Assembly (NCBI RefSeq): GCF_004765605.1
Contig: NZ_SRLC01000001.1
Span: 1,550,001 to 1,614,000, forward strand
From: Hymenobacter aquaticus
Lineage (GTDB): Bacteria > Bacteroidota > Bacteroidia > Cytophagales > Hymenobacteraceae
Direction of reading: 5' to 3'
DNA length: 64,000 nucleotides
Part shown: piece after piece, positions 35,285-43,672 of the stretch
Layout: each line of letters starts with the position of its first letter
How positions within the stretch are numbered: the first letter of the stretch is position 1
Notes under the pieces: model-generated
Told to the model about the DNA's origin: nothing
The model's input: the letters and a program-made list of their open reading frames with translations, nothing else
Database searches by the model: none
Program-made: the position numbers and the translations under genes

Positions 35285-37366
35285 TTAGCGGACAACTTCC
35301 AGCCAGCCGCGGAACTGGCGGCCATCGGTGGTATGGCGCAGAAGATAGTAGTAAACGCCGGCCGACTGACCCGCCGCGTTCCAGTCGTTGTTGTAGCTGG
35401 CCGTCTGGTAGACGCGGGTGCCCCAGCGGTTGTAGATTTCCAGTTTCCACGCCTGCGGGGCCAGTCCCTTCAACACGAAGAACTCATTGGTTTTGTCGCC
35501 GTTGGGGGTAATGATATTGGGAATCATGAACGGGCAACCCGCGTCGTTTACTACGATTTCCTTCTTGCTACTGCAGCCGGCGGGCGTAGTTACCACCACC
35601 GAGTACGTGCCAGCCGCCACCGCCTCAAATGTGCTGGCCGTCGAGCCATCCTGCCAGCGGTAAGTGCTTCCCGCGGGCTGGGCTCCTACGGAAAGCAGGG
35701 TAGTTTGTCCATCACACAGCTGGCGCGGCTCCGGTCCTAACTCAATTACTGGCGCGGGAAGTACTTGCACACTCGTGCTGGCTCGGCTGCTGCAACCGGC
35801 GGCGGAGGTTACGTCTACGGTATATACACCGGTCACGAAGGCCACCAACGTGGCATTCGTAGAGCCATCCTGCCACCGGTAAGTGGTGCCCGCCAGCTGC
35901 GGACCAGCATTCAGCAGCACCGAACTGCCTTGGCACACCTGCTGCACGGGAAGTCCCAGGCTAACCGTTGGCAGTGCATTTACCACCACTGGCAATGTCG
36001 TCACAATCGGGTTTGGCAGGCCTGCTGCCGTTACGCTCAACGTCACGTTGTAGGTGCCGGCCTGGGCATAGGTATGCGTCGGGGTGGTGCCAGTGCCACT
36101 ATTAGCGGCCCCGGAAGCAGGCTCCCCGAAAGTCCACGCTAGCGTAGTGGACGGCTGCAGGGGATTGACGCTGGCAACGAAACTTGAAGCAGTGCCCAAG
36201 CAAACTGCCGATGCGGCAAATGTAACCGTGGGAGCTACAATCAGGGGGGTACTGGGGAAGTTTGGCAACCCCAGCTGGGATAAGCGCCCGCCCAACGAGA
36301 TGCTGCTACTGCGGAATCCGCAGGCTACACCCAACGTGTTGGGATTGTCAATGCGCCCTAAGGAACTGCTGCCGAACTGCGCCACGTATATTTTCTCATC
36401 CGGCCCTAGCTGTAGCGCGCCGGCATAGGCGCCGAACGGAGTGGTTCCGACCAGGACTGCAGAGTTGGCAATAGCACTGGCCGAGCCCGCCAGCACGTTG
36501 AACTGGTAGATGCTGTTGCCGTCGAGCGTCGTAGTATACAGACGGGAGTTGTCGGCAGAAAACGCAACTCCGTAGCTCCGGTAGAACTGGGGCAGCATAA
36601 CGCCATTGGCTAGCTGCCCCGTGGCATTATTAAAGTCGAACAACTCGACGTTGCTGTCCCGCTTGGCTACCGCCAGCTTGGCACTATTGGGCGAGGCTTT
36701 CATGTACCCCACAGCGTTAGCATTACCAAAGGCACCACCGCCACCCGAATGGACTTGCCCGACACTGGTAGCCACCGGAATAGTCGAAATGCCCAAGCCG
36801 GAAAGCTGGTAGCAGTAAAAGGTGTTTGAGCCCCAGCCATGCGTGATAATCCAGAAGTCGCGGCCGTTGGCGTGCGGCACGGCCGTGACTCTCTCCGTTA
36901 CTGAAATGGCACTCAGCTGTACCGCCCGCTGAGTTACCGCACCTAGGCCCCCATTTTGCGTCATGTCGACCACCGAGTATTTCAGGCCGCCCTGCAGGCG
37001 GTTGTCGCACCCATCGACCACAAAGATGTAGTACTGGTTAGCGTTGGCTGGATTTTTTACGATTACCGCTCCCTGAGCTGCCGACTCATGCCCACCAATG
37101 ACCTGACCGTTGGCCATAGGTTGGTGGTTGCGGTTCCAAACATCAACGCTATTGGTGTAGAACAGCAGCTTGCCCGCCGCGTCCGACACGGAGGCGGTGG
37201 CTTCGTACGTCACCATTGCCCCATTGAGCAGGGGTACTGGCGGGGTGGAAGCAAAGCTGAGTCCAGCGTTATTACCAAAATACCAGTTGTCATTTTCCCG
37301 CTGTGCCAGTACCTGGGTGGAGAAAAAGCCTAACAGAAAAAGTAAGCACGTAAAGAGTTTGTTCAT
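35285..37366 (-). CDS. Secreted T9SS type-B sorting domain protein (gliding-type)
   Basis: A 693-residue protein. Signal peptide 1-21 (STQVLAQ), an N-terminal beta-propeller-like region (22-380) with NDNWYFGNNAGLSF and repeated blades, a PKD-like domain (about 390-480, THTYAQAGTYNVTLSV), two Ig-like repeats each with YRWQDGST followed by a CSS motif (about 485-630), and a C-terminal gliding-motility-associated type-B domain (NIITPNGDKTNEFFVL and LEIYNRWGTRVY). Type-B cargo is secreted by T9SS and held at the surface or released. It uses more A/T at third positions than its neighbours and splits pseB from pseC, which suggests later insertion. Confidence 0.92.
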   Translation of the reverse strand: MNKLFTCLLFLLGFFSTQVLAQRENDNWYFGNNAGLSFASTPPVPLLNGAMVTYEATASVSDAAGKLLFYTNSVDVWNRNHQPMANGQVIGGHESAAQGAVIVKNPANANQYYIFVVDGCDNRLQGGLKYSVVDMTQNGGLGAVTQRAVQLSAISVTERVTAVPHANGRDFWIITHGWGSNTFYCYQLSGLGISTIPVATSVGQVHSGGGGAFGNANAVGYMKASPNSAKLAVAKRDSNVELFDFNNATGQLANGVMLPQFYRSYGVAFSADNSRLYTTTLDGNSIYQFNVLAGSASAIANSAVLVGTTPFGAYAGALQLGPDEKIYVAQFGSSSLGRIDNPNTLGVACGFRSSSISLGGRLSQLGLPNFPSTPLIVAPTVTFAASAVCLGTASSFVASVNPLQPSTTLAWTFGEPASGAANSGTGTTPTHTYAQAGTYNVTLSVTAAGLPNPIVTTLPVVVNALPTVSLGLPVQQVCQGSSVLLNAGPQLAGTTYRWQDGSTNATLVAFVTGVYTVDVTSAAGCSSRASTSVQVLPAPVIELGPEPRQLCDGQTTLLSVGAQPAGSTYRWQDGSTASTFEAVAAGTYSVVVTTPAGCSSKKEIVVNDAGCPFMIPNIITPNGDKTNEFFVLKGLAPQAWKLEIYNRWGTRVYQTASYNNDWNAAGQSAGVYYYLLRHTTDGRQFRGWLEVVR

Positions 37367-37679
37367 AAGGGTAGCCGACGGTGATAAGTGGACGTAGCGC
37401 GGTTTTCTTCGCATCAGATGAATTTCCACCGCGTAAAGGTAGCAACCAGGGCGCATGCCGTTCTATTCCTGTTGTCGATGACTGCGCCACTACCTGCCTC
37501 ATCCAGCGCGCCAAGTACCCGTCAGCGTTGGCTCGATCTACTCACTTTTATGCCACCCTTCTGCCAATAGTGCCGCTCTAACCTTTTGTTGGTAGCTATA
37601 TTTGCGGGCGCCCTTTCGGGCAGCACCTTAAGCAGACCAGGCCGTGGGGCTTTGGCATTCACTCTTTGGTTTAAGCACA

Positions 37680-38843
37680 ATGACTTTTCAGCCCACGCAT
37701 CCTATTCCCTATGGGCGGCAGAATATCACCGACCATGATATCCAAGCTATTACCGAAACGCTACGCTCCGACTTCCTGACCCAGGGCCCGAAAGTGGCCG
37801 AGTTCGAGGAGAAGTTTGCGGCGTATATCGGCGCCCGTTACGCCGTGGCGGTCAGCAACGGGACGGCCGCGCTGCACCTGTGCACGCTGGCGCTGGGCGT
37901 GCAACCTGGTCAGCGGGTTATCACTACTCCCATTACGTTTGCGGCCTCGGCCAACTGCGTGCTGTATTGCGGCGGGGAGGTGCACTTTGCCGACATTGAC
38001 CCCACCACCGCCCTGATTGATCTACGGCAGGTCAGGGCGTTGCTAGAGGCGCATCCCAAGGGATATTTTCACGGCCTGATTCCGGTGGATTTTGCCGGGT
38101 TGCCCGTCGATTTGGCCGCCGCCCGACAGCTAGCCGATGAGTTTGGCCTCTGGATCATCGAAGATGCCTGCCATGCGCCCGGCGGGTTTTTCACCGACCC
38201 CACGGGTCAGGACCAACGGTGCGGCAATGGCCAGTTTGCTGACCTGGCCATCTTTTCCTTCCACCCGGTCAAGCACATTGCCACTGGCGAAGGAGGAATG
38301 ATTACGACCAACAACCCGGAACTGTACGAAAAGCTGTTGCTGCTGCGCACCCACGGCATTACCAAGTCGCCGGCCCTGATGCACAAAAACGACGGGGGCT
38401 GGTACATGGAAATGCAGCTTCTGGGCTATAACTACCGCATGCCGGATATTCTGACGGCATTGGGCATCAGTCAATTGCAGCGCGCGGATGCGGGTTTGGC
38501 CCGGCGGCGCGAGCTAGCCGCCCGCTACGACGCGGCTTTCGCGGCGCGGCCCGCCATTCGTGCTTTGGCTACCGCGCCGGGCCACGCCTATCATTTATAC
38601 GTCATTCAGGTGCCTGACCGCAAGGGCCTGTATGATTTTCTGCGGGAACGGCAGGTATTGGCGCAGGTGCATTATATCCCGGTGCACACCATGCCCTATT
38701 ATCAGGAACTGGGGTGGCACGCCGGCGACTTTCCGCACGCGGAGCAGTACTACGCCCACTGCCTCAGCATTCCGCTTTTCCCTACGCTTACCGATGAGGA
38801 GCAGCAGTATGTCATCGACTGCATTTTGGAGTTTGTAGTATGA
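37680..38843 (+). CDS. pseC: UDP-4-amino-4,6-dideoxy-altrosamine aminotransferase, PseC
   Basis: A 387-residue DegT/DnrJ/EryC1-type PLP aminotransferase. It has SNGTAALHLCTLALGV (59-74), EDACHAPGGFF, and the PLP lysine Lys198 in FSFHPVKHIATGEGGM, the PseC signature. PseC aminates the 4-keto product of PseB. The ATG at 37680 gives the usual N-terminus (IPYGRQNITDHD). The -7-like TATATTTG lies at 37597-37604. The gene starts a tight row pseC-pseF-pseG-pseH-pseI, and overlaps pseF by ATGA. Confidence 0.95.
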   Translation: MTFQPTHPIPYGRQNITDHDIQAITETLRSDFLTQGPKVAEFEEKFAAYIGARYAVAVSNGTAALHLCTLALGVQPGQRVITTPITFAASANCVLYCGGEVHFADIDPTTALIDLRQVRALLEAHPKGYFHGLIPVDFAGLPVDLAAARQLADEFGLWIIEDACHAPGGFFTDPTGQDQRCGNGQFADLAIFSFHPVKHIATGEGGMITTNNPELYEKLLLLRTHGITKSPALMHKNDGGWYMEMQLLGYNYRMPDILTALGISQLQRADAGLARRRELAARYDAAFAARPAIRALATAPGHAYHLYVIQVPDRKGLYDFLRERQVLAQVHYIPVHTMPYYQELGWHAGDFPHAEQYYAHCLSIPLFPTLTDEEQQYVIDCILEFVV

Positions 38844-39577
38844 GCCGCGCCGGTATTATTTCCCAGGCCCGGATGGGCAGCACCCGCCTGCCCGGCAAAG
38901 TGCTGCTCACGGCGCGCGGCATCAGCATGCTGGAGTTTCACGTCGGCCGCCTCCAGTCCAGCGCAATGCCGGTTTACTTAGCCACCACCACGCTGCCCGA
39001 GGACGACGTTCTGGCGCAATGGGCCCAGCAGCACCAGATTCCGTGCTACCGCGGTGATTCGGCCAACGTGCTGAGCCGGTACTATGAAGCGGCCGTTCAG
39101 TTTCAACTCGATACCGTCGTGCGGGTTACCTCCGACTGCCCCCTGATTGACGGGCAGCTGATTGGCCAGGCGGTGCGGCAGTATCAGGCGGCCAACAACC
39201 CGGCGCTGTACCTGTCCAACGGGTTGCAGCGGACGTTTCCGCGCGGACTGGACTTTGAGGTTTTTTCCTTTGCCCTGCTGGAGCAGGCCCAGCAGCACGC
39301 CACCAGTGCGTCGGACCAGGAACACGTGACGCCTTACATTCACCAGAACCGGTCGGGCCACGTTGAATTTGCCCATATCCTGCACCCCACCGACGCCAGC
39401 AAGTACCGCGTCACGCTCGACACGCCCGAAGACTGGGCCCTTATCAAAGAGTTGCTGGAGCACTACCATGCCGACTTGCTGACGGCTGACGAACTCATTG
39501 CCCTGCTGGATCAGCATCCGGAGCTGGTGGCTCTGAATGCGGCCATTGAGCAGAAGAAATACGATTTTACCCGGTAG
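38840..39577 (+). CDS. pseF: Pseudaminic acid cytidylyltransferase-like (SpsF/PseF type)
   Basis: A 245-residue cytidylyltransferase-fold protein beginning GIISQARMGSTRLPGKVLL, the nucleotide-binding signature of the acylneuraminate cytidylyltransferase/SpsF group, with VRVTSDCPLIDGQLI and FPRGLDFEVF. It would attach CMP to pseudaminic acid. Members of this subgroup are shorter and diverged from classical PseF, so the assignment rests on its place between pseC and pseG. Overlaps pseC by four bases. Confidence 0.85.
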   Translation: MSRAGIISQARMGSTRLPGKVLLTARGISMLEFHVGRLQSSAMPVYLATTTLPEDDVLAQWAQQHQIPCYRGDSANVLSRYYEAAVQFQLDTVVRVTSDCPLIDGQLIGQAVRQYQAANNPALYLSNGLQRTFPRGLDFEVFSFALLEQAQQHATSASDQEHVTPYIHQNRSGHVEFAHILHPTDASKYRVTLDTPEDWALIKELLEHYHADLLTADELIALLDQHPELVALNAAIEQKKYDFTR

Positions 39578-39599
39578 CTTTCCGGCAAACCCATAGCTC

Positions 39600-40628
39600 A
39601 TGCGGATTATTTTTCGGGCCGACGGCAATGCTACCATTGGGCTAGGCCACGTAGTGCGGTCCTTGGCGTTAGCCGAAATAGTTCGCCCGGTTGCGGCCTG
39701 CTGGTTTGCTATCCAGAATCCTTCGCCCGCCATCCGGGAGCTGCTACGCCAGCACCGGGTTACGCTCTGGGAATTGCCCGCGCAGCCCATTGCTGAAGAA
39801 GCGCCGTACCTGGCGGCTCAGGTGCAACCCACCGATATCGTGGTGCTGGATGGTTACGCTTTCGATACGGCGTATCAGCGGCTACTGCGGCACAGCGGCT
39901 GCCGGCTGGTGGCCATCGACGACCTGCGCGCCTGGCCTAGCCTGGCCCATCTGCTGATCAATCATTCGCCCGGCGTCACCCCGGCCATGTACCAGGCCAC
40001 ACCAGACACGCACTTTTGCCTGGGACCCGAGTATTCCCTGTTGCGGACTCCTTTTCTAACGCATTTTCATCTGCCCGAAGCCCCTGCTCCCATCCGGAGT
40101 GTGCTGCTCTGCTTCGGCGGCGCCGATCCGCAGCAGCTGACGGCCCGGTTTCTGGCGGCGTTGCTTTCCCTGGGCTCCATCCGGGAAATAGGCGTCATAA
40201 CGGGCAGTGCCTTCCCCTATACTCCCCGGCTAGCGGAGCTGGCGGCCCAGTTTCCGGCCACCACCGTAGCGTTCTACCAAAATGTCGCGGCTCCGGAAAT
40301 GGTGCAGCTGCTGCAGCGCCACGACGCGGTAGTGTGTCCGGCCAGCACCATTCTGATTGAAAGCCTGTTTTTGGGGAAGCCCGTCATTACGGGCTACTAC
40401 GTAGCAAATCAGCGCCACCTGGCCGACTACGTGCAGCAACGGCAGCAGGCCCGCTCCCTGGGCGACTTCACCGCTATTGCCCCCGACGACCTCCAACCGG
40501 CTCTGGTGCAGGCCCTAACGGAGCTGGAACAAGTGCCGCGGCAGCCTTACGTGCGGCAGCCCCAACCCGAGTTGCTGCAAGCGGCTTTCCGCCGCCTGCA
40601 GCAACTCGATCCTTCAGGGCTGGCGTAA
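39600..40628 (+). CDS. pseG: UDP-2,4-diacetamido-2,4,6-trideoxy-altropyranose hydrolase, PseG
   Basis: A 342-residue GT-B-like hydrolase starting MRIIFRADGNATIGLGHVVR; the Gly-x-Gly-His motif with His17 is the PseG catalytic signature. Other family stretches are HLLINHSPGV, GPEYSLLRTPF and VCPASTILIESLFLGKPVITG. It removes UDP to give the free amino sugar that PseI condenses with phosphoenolpyruvate. It lies 22 bases after pseF. Confidence 0.95.
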   Translation: MRIIFRADGNATIGLGHVVRSLALAEIVRPVAACWFAIQNPSPAIRELLRQHRVTLWELPAQPIAEEAPYLAAQVQPTDIVVLDGYAFDTAYQRLLRHSGCRLVAIDDLRAWPSLAHLLINHSPGVTPAMYQATPDTHFCLGPEYSLLRTPFLTHFHLPEAPAPIRSVLLCFGGADPQQLTARFLAALLSLGSIREIGVITGSAFPYTPRLAELAAQFPATTVAFYQNVAAPEMVQLLQRHDAVVCPASTILIESLFLGKPVITGYYVANQRHLADYVQQRQQARSLGDFTAIAPDDLQPALVQALTELEQVPRQPYVRQPQPELLQAAFRRLQQLDPSGLA

Positions 40629-40642
40629 GCTCCGAAGTCAGT

Positions 40643-40650
40643 TATCTTTA
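40643..40650 (+). promoter_or_regulatory. Possible internal -7 box just before pseH
   Basis: TATCTTTA ends four bases before the ATG at 40655. If used, the pseH transcript would be leaderless. It is inside the pse row, so it may be an extra promoter. Confidence 0.4.
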
Positions 40651-40654
40651 CGCA

Positions 40655-41227
40655 ATGGAAGAAGCAGCCCTGATTCAGCTCAGCAAACCGTATGCGTCGG
40701 AACGCCTGGCCTTGCGTAGTCTTACGCCCTCCGATATTGACGAGGCTTTTCTGAGTTGGTTTCAGGATGAGGACCTGATGCGCTTTTATACCAATTCGCG
40801 TCAGACCCACACCCGGGAGTCGCTGTTGCAGAATATCGAGCAGGGCATTGCGTCCGGCACCGTGTACGTTTTCGCCATCATCGACCTGGAAAGCCAACGC
40901 TGCATCGGCACTATCAAGGTGGGCCCCATCAACCACGACCACAAAATTTCCGATTTGGTGGTGCTGATCGGCGACCGGCGCTTTCATGGCAAAGGGCTGG
41001 CGGTAGAGGCCATCCGCCTGGGCAATGCCTTGGCTTTCGGGGAGTTTGGCATTCGTAAGCTGTTCGGGGGCATGTTTGAAACCAACCAAAGCTCCTTCAA
41101 GGCCTACACCCGGGCCGGCTGGGTTGAGGAAGGCCGGTTGAAAGGTCATTACCTGGTAAACAACCAGCCCGTCGACCGGATTCTGGTGGCCTGCTTCAAT
41201 CCCGTGTTCTTCCCGACTGCTGAGTAA
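40655..41227 (+). CDS. pseH: GNAT N-acetyltransferase, PseH-like
   Basis: A 190-residue GNAT protein with ERLALRSLTPSDIDEAFLSWFQDEDLMRFY at the N-terminus, the acetyl-CoA loop region LIGDRRFHGKGLAVEAIRLG, and FETNQSSFKAYTRAGWVEEG. It would acetylate the 4-amino group of the PseC product. It is longer than Campylobacter PseH and closer to RimJ-like acetyltransferases, so the specific role comes from its place between pseG and pseI. Confidence 0.85.
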   Translation: MEEAALIQLSKPYASERLALRSLTPSDIDEAFLSWFQDEDLMRFYTNSRQTHTRESLLQNIEQGIASGTVYVFAIIDLESQRCIGTIKVGPINHDHKISDLVVLIGDRRFHGKGLAVEAIRLGNALAFGEFGIRKLFGGMFETNQSSFKAYTRAGWVEEGRLKGHYLVNNQPVDRILVACFNPVFFPTAE

Positions 41228-41251
41228 GCGCCGGTTAACTTCGTCTTTTTC

Positions 41252-42295
41252 ATGTCTACCGTTTCGATAGGTGGCCGCTTAGTGGGCCCCGACCAACCAC
41301 CGTTTATCATTGCCGAGCTGAGTGGCAACCACAATCAGTCATTGGAGCGCGGGCTGGCCATTGTAGATGCCATGGCTGCCGCCGGTGCCCACGCCATAAA
41401 GCTTCAAACCTACACCGCCGATACGATGACCCTGCCGGGTGTGCATCGGATTATGGACCCCAATTCGCTGTGGTACGGGCGCGAGTTGCACGACCTTTAC
41501 CAGGAGGCGCACACCCCCTGGGACTGGCACAAAGTGCTGTTCGACCGGGCCAAAGAGCACGGCATGCTGGCGTTCAGCTCGCCTTTCGACGAAACGGCCG
41601 TTGACTTTCTGGAAACCCTGAACGTGCCGGCCTACAAAATTGCGTCGTTTGAGAATACGGACTGGCCGCTGCTACGGCGCGTAGCCGCCACGGGCAAGCC
41701 CGTTATTATGAGTACCGGGGCCAGCACCTTGGCCGAGGTGGCGGAGGCGGTAGCCATATTGCAGCAGGCCGGCTGTCAGGAGCTGATTTTGCTGAAGTGC
41801 ACCAGTACGTATCCGGCGACGCCCGAAAACACGAACCTGCGCACCATCGCCCACCTCACCCAGCTGTTCCCAAACTCCCCCATTGGGTTGTCTGACCACA
41901 CGATGGGCGTCGGGGCAGCCGTTGCGGCGGTGGCGCTGGGAGCTTCCGTGGTTGAAAAGCACGTGACCCTGCGCCGGGCCGACGGGGGCGTTGATTCGGC
42001 TTTCTCCCTGGAGCCCGAAGAAGTAGCCCTGCTGGTAACAGAAACCGAACGTGCCTGGCAAGCCTTAGGGCAGATTCAGTACGGCGTGCAACGGGCAGAA
42101 CAAAACAGCCGCCTGTATAAACGCTCGTTGTACGTAGCGCACGATATCAAAGCCGGCGAAATTTTCACCAAGGATAATCTGCGCGTGGTGCGGCCCGGGG
42201 ATGGACTCCCCCCCCGCTACTATGAGCAATTGTTGGGGAAGCCGGCGCGGCAGGACCTTAGTGCCGGGCTGCCCCTGACCTGGGACGCTCTGTAA
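41252..42295 (+). CDS. pseI: Pseudaminic acid synthase, PseI
   Basis: A 347-residue NeuB-family enzyme: an N-terminal TIM-barrel (about 15-270) with IIAELSGNHNQSLERGLAIV, AIKLQTYTADT, KIASFENTDWPLL, LKCTSTYPATPENTNL and IGLSDHTMG, and a C-terminal SAF/antifreeze-like domain (about 285-347) with RSLYVAHDIKAGEIFTKDNLR. It condenses phosphoenolpyruvate with the 6-deoxy-altrose derivative to form pseudaminic acid. The SLWYGRELHDLYQEAHTPWDWH region is typical of PseI and not of sialic acid synthases. Confidence 0.96.
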   Translation: MSTVSIGGRLVGPDQPPFIIAELSGNHNQSLERGLAIVDAMAAAGAHAIKLQTYTADTMTLPGVHRIMDPNSLWYGRELHDLYQEAHTPWDWHKVLFDRAKEHGMLAFSSPFDETAVDFLETLNVPAYKIASFENTDWPLLRRVAATGKPVIMSTGASTLAEVAEAVAILQQAGCQELILLKCTSTYPATPENTNLRTIAHLTQLFPNSPIGLSDHTMGVGAAVAAVALGASVVEKHVTLRRADGGVDSAFSLEPEEVALLVTETERAWQALGQIQYGVQRAEQNSRLYKRSLYVAHDIKAGEIFTKDNLRVVRPGDGLPPRYYEQLLGKPARQDLSAGLPLTWDAL

Positions 42296-42303
42296 GGGCA
42301 GCT

Positions 42304-43593
42304 ATGGCATTGCTGGCGCCGGTGGTGGCGCGCACCCGTGATATTCTGCAGCTTCGATTCACTGCGCTGTTTGCCTCCCTTCCGGCACGAGTGCTGGCCA
42401 ACATTTCCCCGCCCAGCGCCTTCCGCCGCCTGCTGAAAGTACTGGGCTACGCGGCGCTGCGGCTGGTGGGCAACGTGTTCCGGCCCATCCGGAACCCCGA
42501 GCAGCTGCGGGGCGTGGTGTGGCTCTACGTGGTCAGTCAGAATAATTACGAGGCGCTGGAGTTTATCCGCCGGGCCCGGCCCGACAGCGTGCTGGTGGCG
42601 GGCCAGAGCAAGGAAATCGGGCGCTACAACGGGGCCGTGAACCGCCTTTCGCTGCGGCGCAAGCTGCTCTACTACTGGCAGTTTCCGCTGGTACTATGGG
42701 AGCTGCGCCAGACCGAGGGTTCCCGCGCCTGGCGCTTTTTCGACCTGGTTTTCAATGCCATTGGCTACTACGAGGTCTACGTGCGGGCCCTGCGCCACTA
42801 CCGGCCCCGCGCCATCGTGCTGGCCAACGACCACAACGACGACGCCCGGGCCCTGCTGCTGGCCGCCCGCGCCTGCGGCGTGCCCACGGCCTACGTGCAG
42901 CACGCCAGCGTGAGCACCAACTTCCCGCCCCTGGGCTTCGACCTGAGTTTGCTCGAGGGCCAGGATGCGCTGGACAAGTACCGGCAGTGCGGACCGGTGC
43001 GGGGCCGGGTCGAGCTGGTGGGCATGCCCAAGGCCGACGCCTTTCTGGCCCGCAAAAACCAGCAGCCCGCCGTGCGGCGCGTGGGCATTGCCATCAACAC
43101 GCTCGATGAAACGGCGGCCCTGACGACGGCCCTGGCTTACCTGCTGCCGGAGTTCCCGATGCTGACCTTCACCCTGCGCCCCCACCCCGGCGACCGGCGC
43201 GACTTCAGTTTTTTGGCCCGGCAGTACCCGCAGCTGCAATTTTCCGATGCCCGCCAGCAAAACGTGTTCGACTTTCTGGGCGAGCAGGACGCGCTGCTGG
43301 CCGCCGACACCAGCACCCACCTCGAAGCCGTGCTGCTGAACGTGGCCAGCCTGTATTACCGCTTCGGCACCCACGGCGTGGCCGACGACTACTACGGCTA
43401 CGTGGCCCACGGCCTCTCCGAGCGGGCCGACACCCTGCCCGCGCTGGCCGCGCTGCTGCGCCGCTACCAGCAGCACAAGCCCGCCGACCTCTACCAGCGC
43501 GCCGCTTACTACAACGCCACCCTGGGCACCCCCGACGAAGGCCACAGCCAAGAAAGAGCCGTGCGCCTGCTGAGCGAGTGGCTCGACGCCTGA
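42304..43593 (+). CDS. Putative GT-B glycosyltransferase, candidate pseudaminyltransferase
   Basis: A 429-residue protein without a clear named family. The fold looks like GT-B: an N-terminal half with VLANDHNDDARALLLAARACGVPTAYVQHASVS and a C-terminal half with the FTLRPHPGDRR motif and LLAADTSTHLEAVLLNVASLYY, features shared with capsule and CDP-glycerol type transferases. It starts eight bases after pseI, so transfer of pseudaminic acid is a fair guess, but it is only positional. The gene is richer in GC than the pse genes before it. Confidence 0.7.
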   Translation: MALLAPVVARTRDILQLRFTALFASLPARVLANISPPSAFRRLLKVLGYAALRLVGNVFRPIRNPEQLRGVVWLYVVSQNNYEALEFIRRARPDSVLVAGQSKEIGRYNGAVNRLSLRRKLLYYWQFPLVLWELRQTEGSRAWRFFDLVFNAIGYYEVYVRALRHYRPRAIVLANDHNDDARALLLAARACGVPTAYVQHASVSTNFPPLGFDLSLLEGQDALDKYRQCGPVRGRVELVGMPKADAFLARKNQQPAVRRVGIAINTLDETAALTTALAYLLPEFPMLTFTLRPHPGDRRDFSFLARQYPQLQFSDARQQNVFDFLGEQDALLAADTSTHLEAVLLNVASLYYRFGTHGVADDYYGYVAHGLSERADTLPALAALLRRYQQHKPADLYQRAAYYNATLGTPDEGHSQERAVRLLSEWLDA

Positions 43594-43672
43594 ACGCCTC
43601 CGCGCCTTCCGCGAAACCACTGTGCCCTTCTGCGAGAATCGTAAGCAGAACGAGAGTTACCTTACCCCCGCT

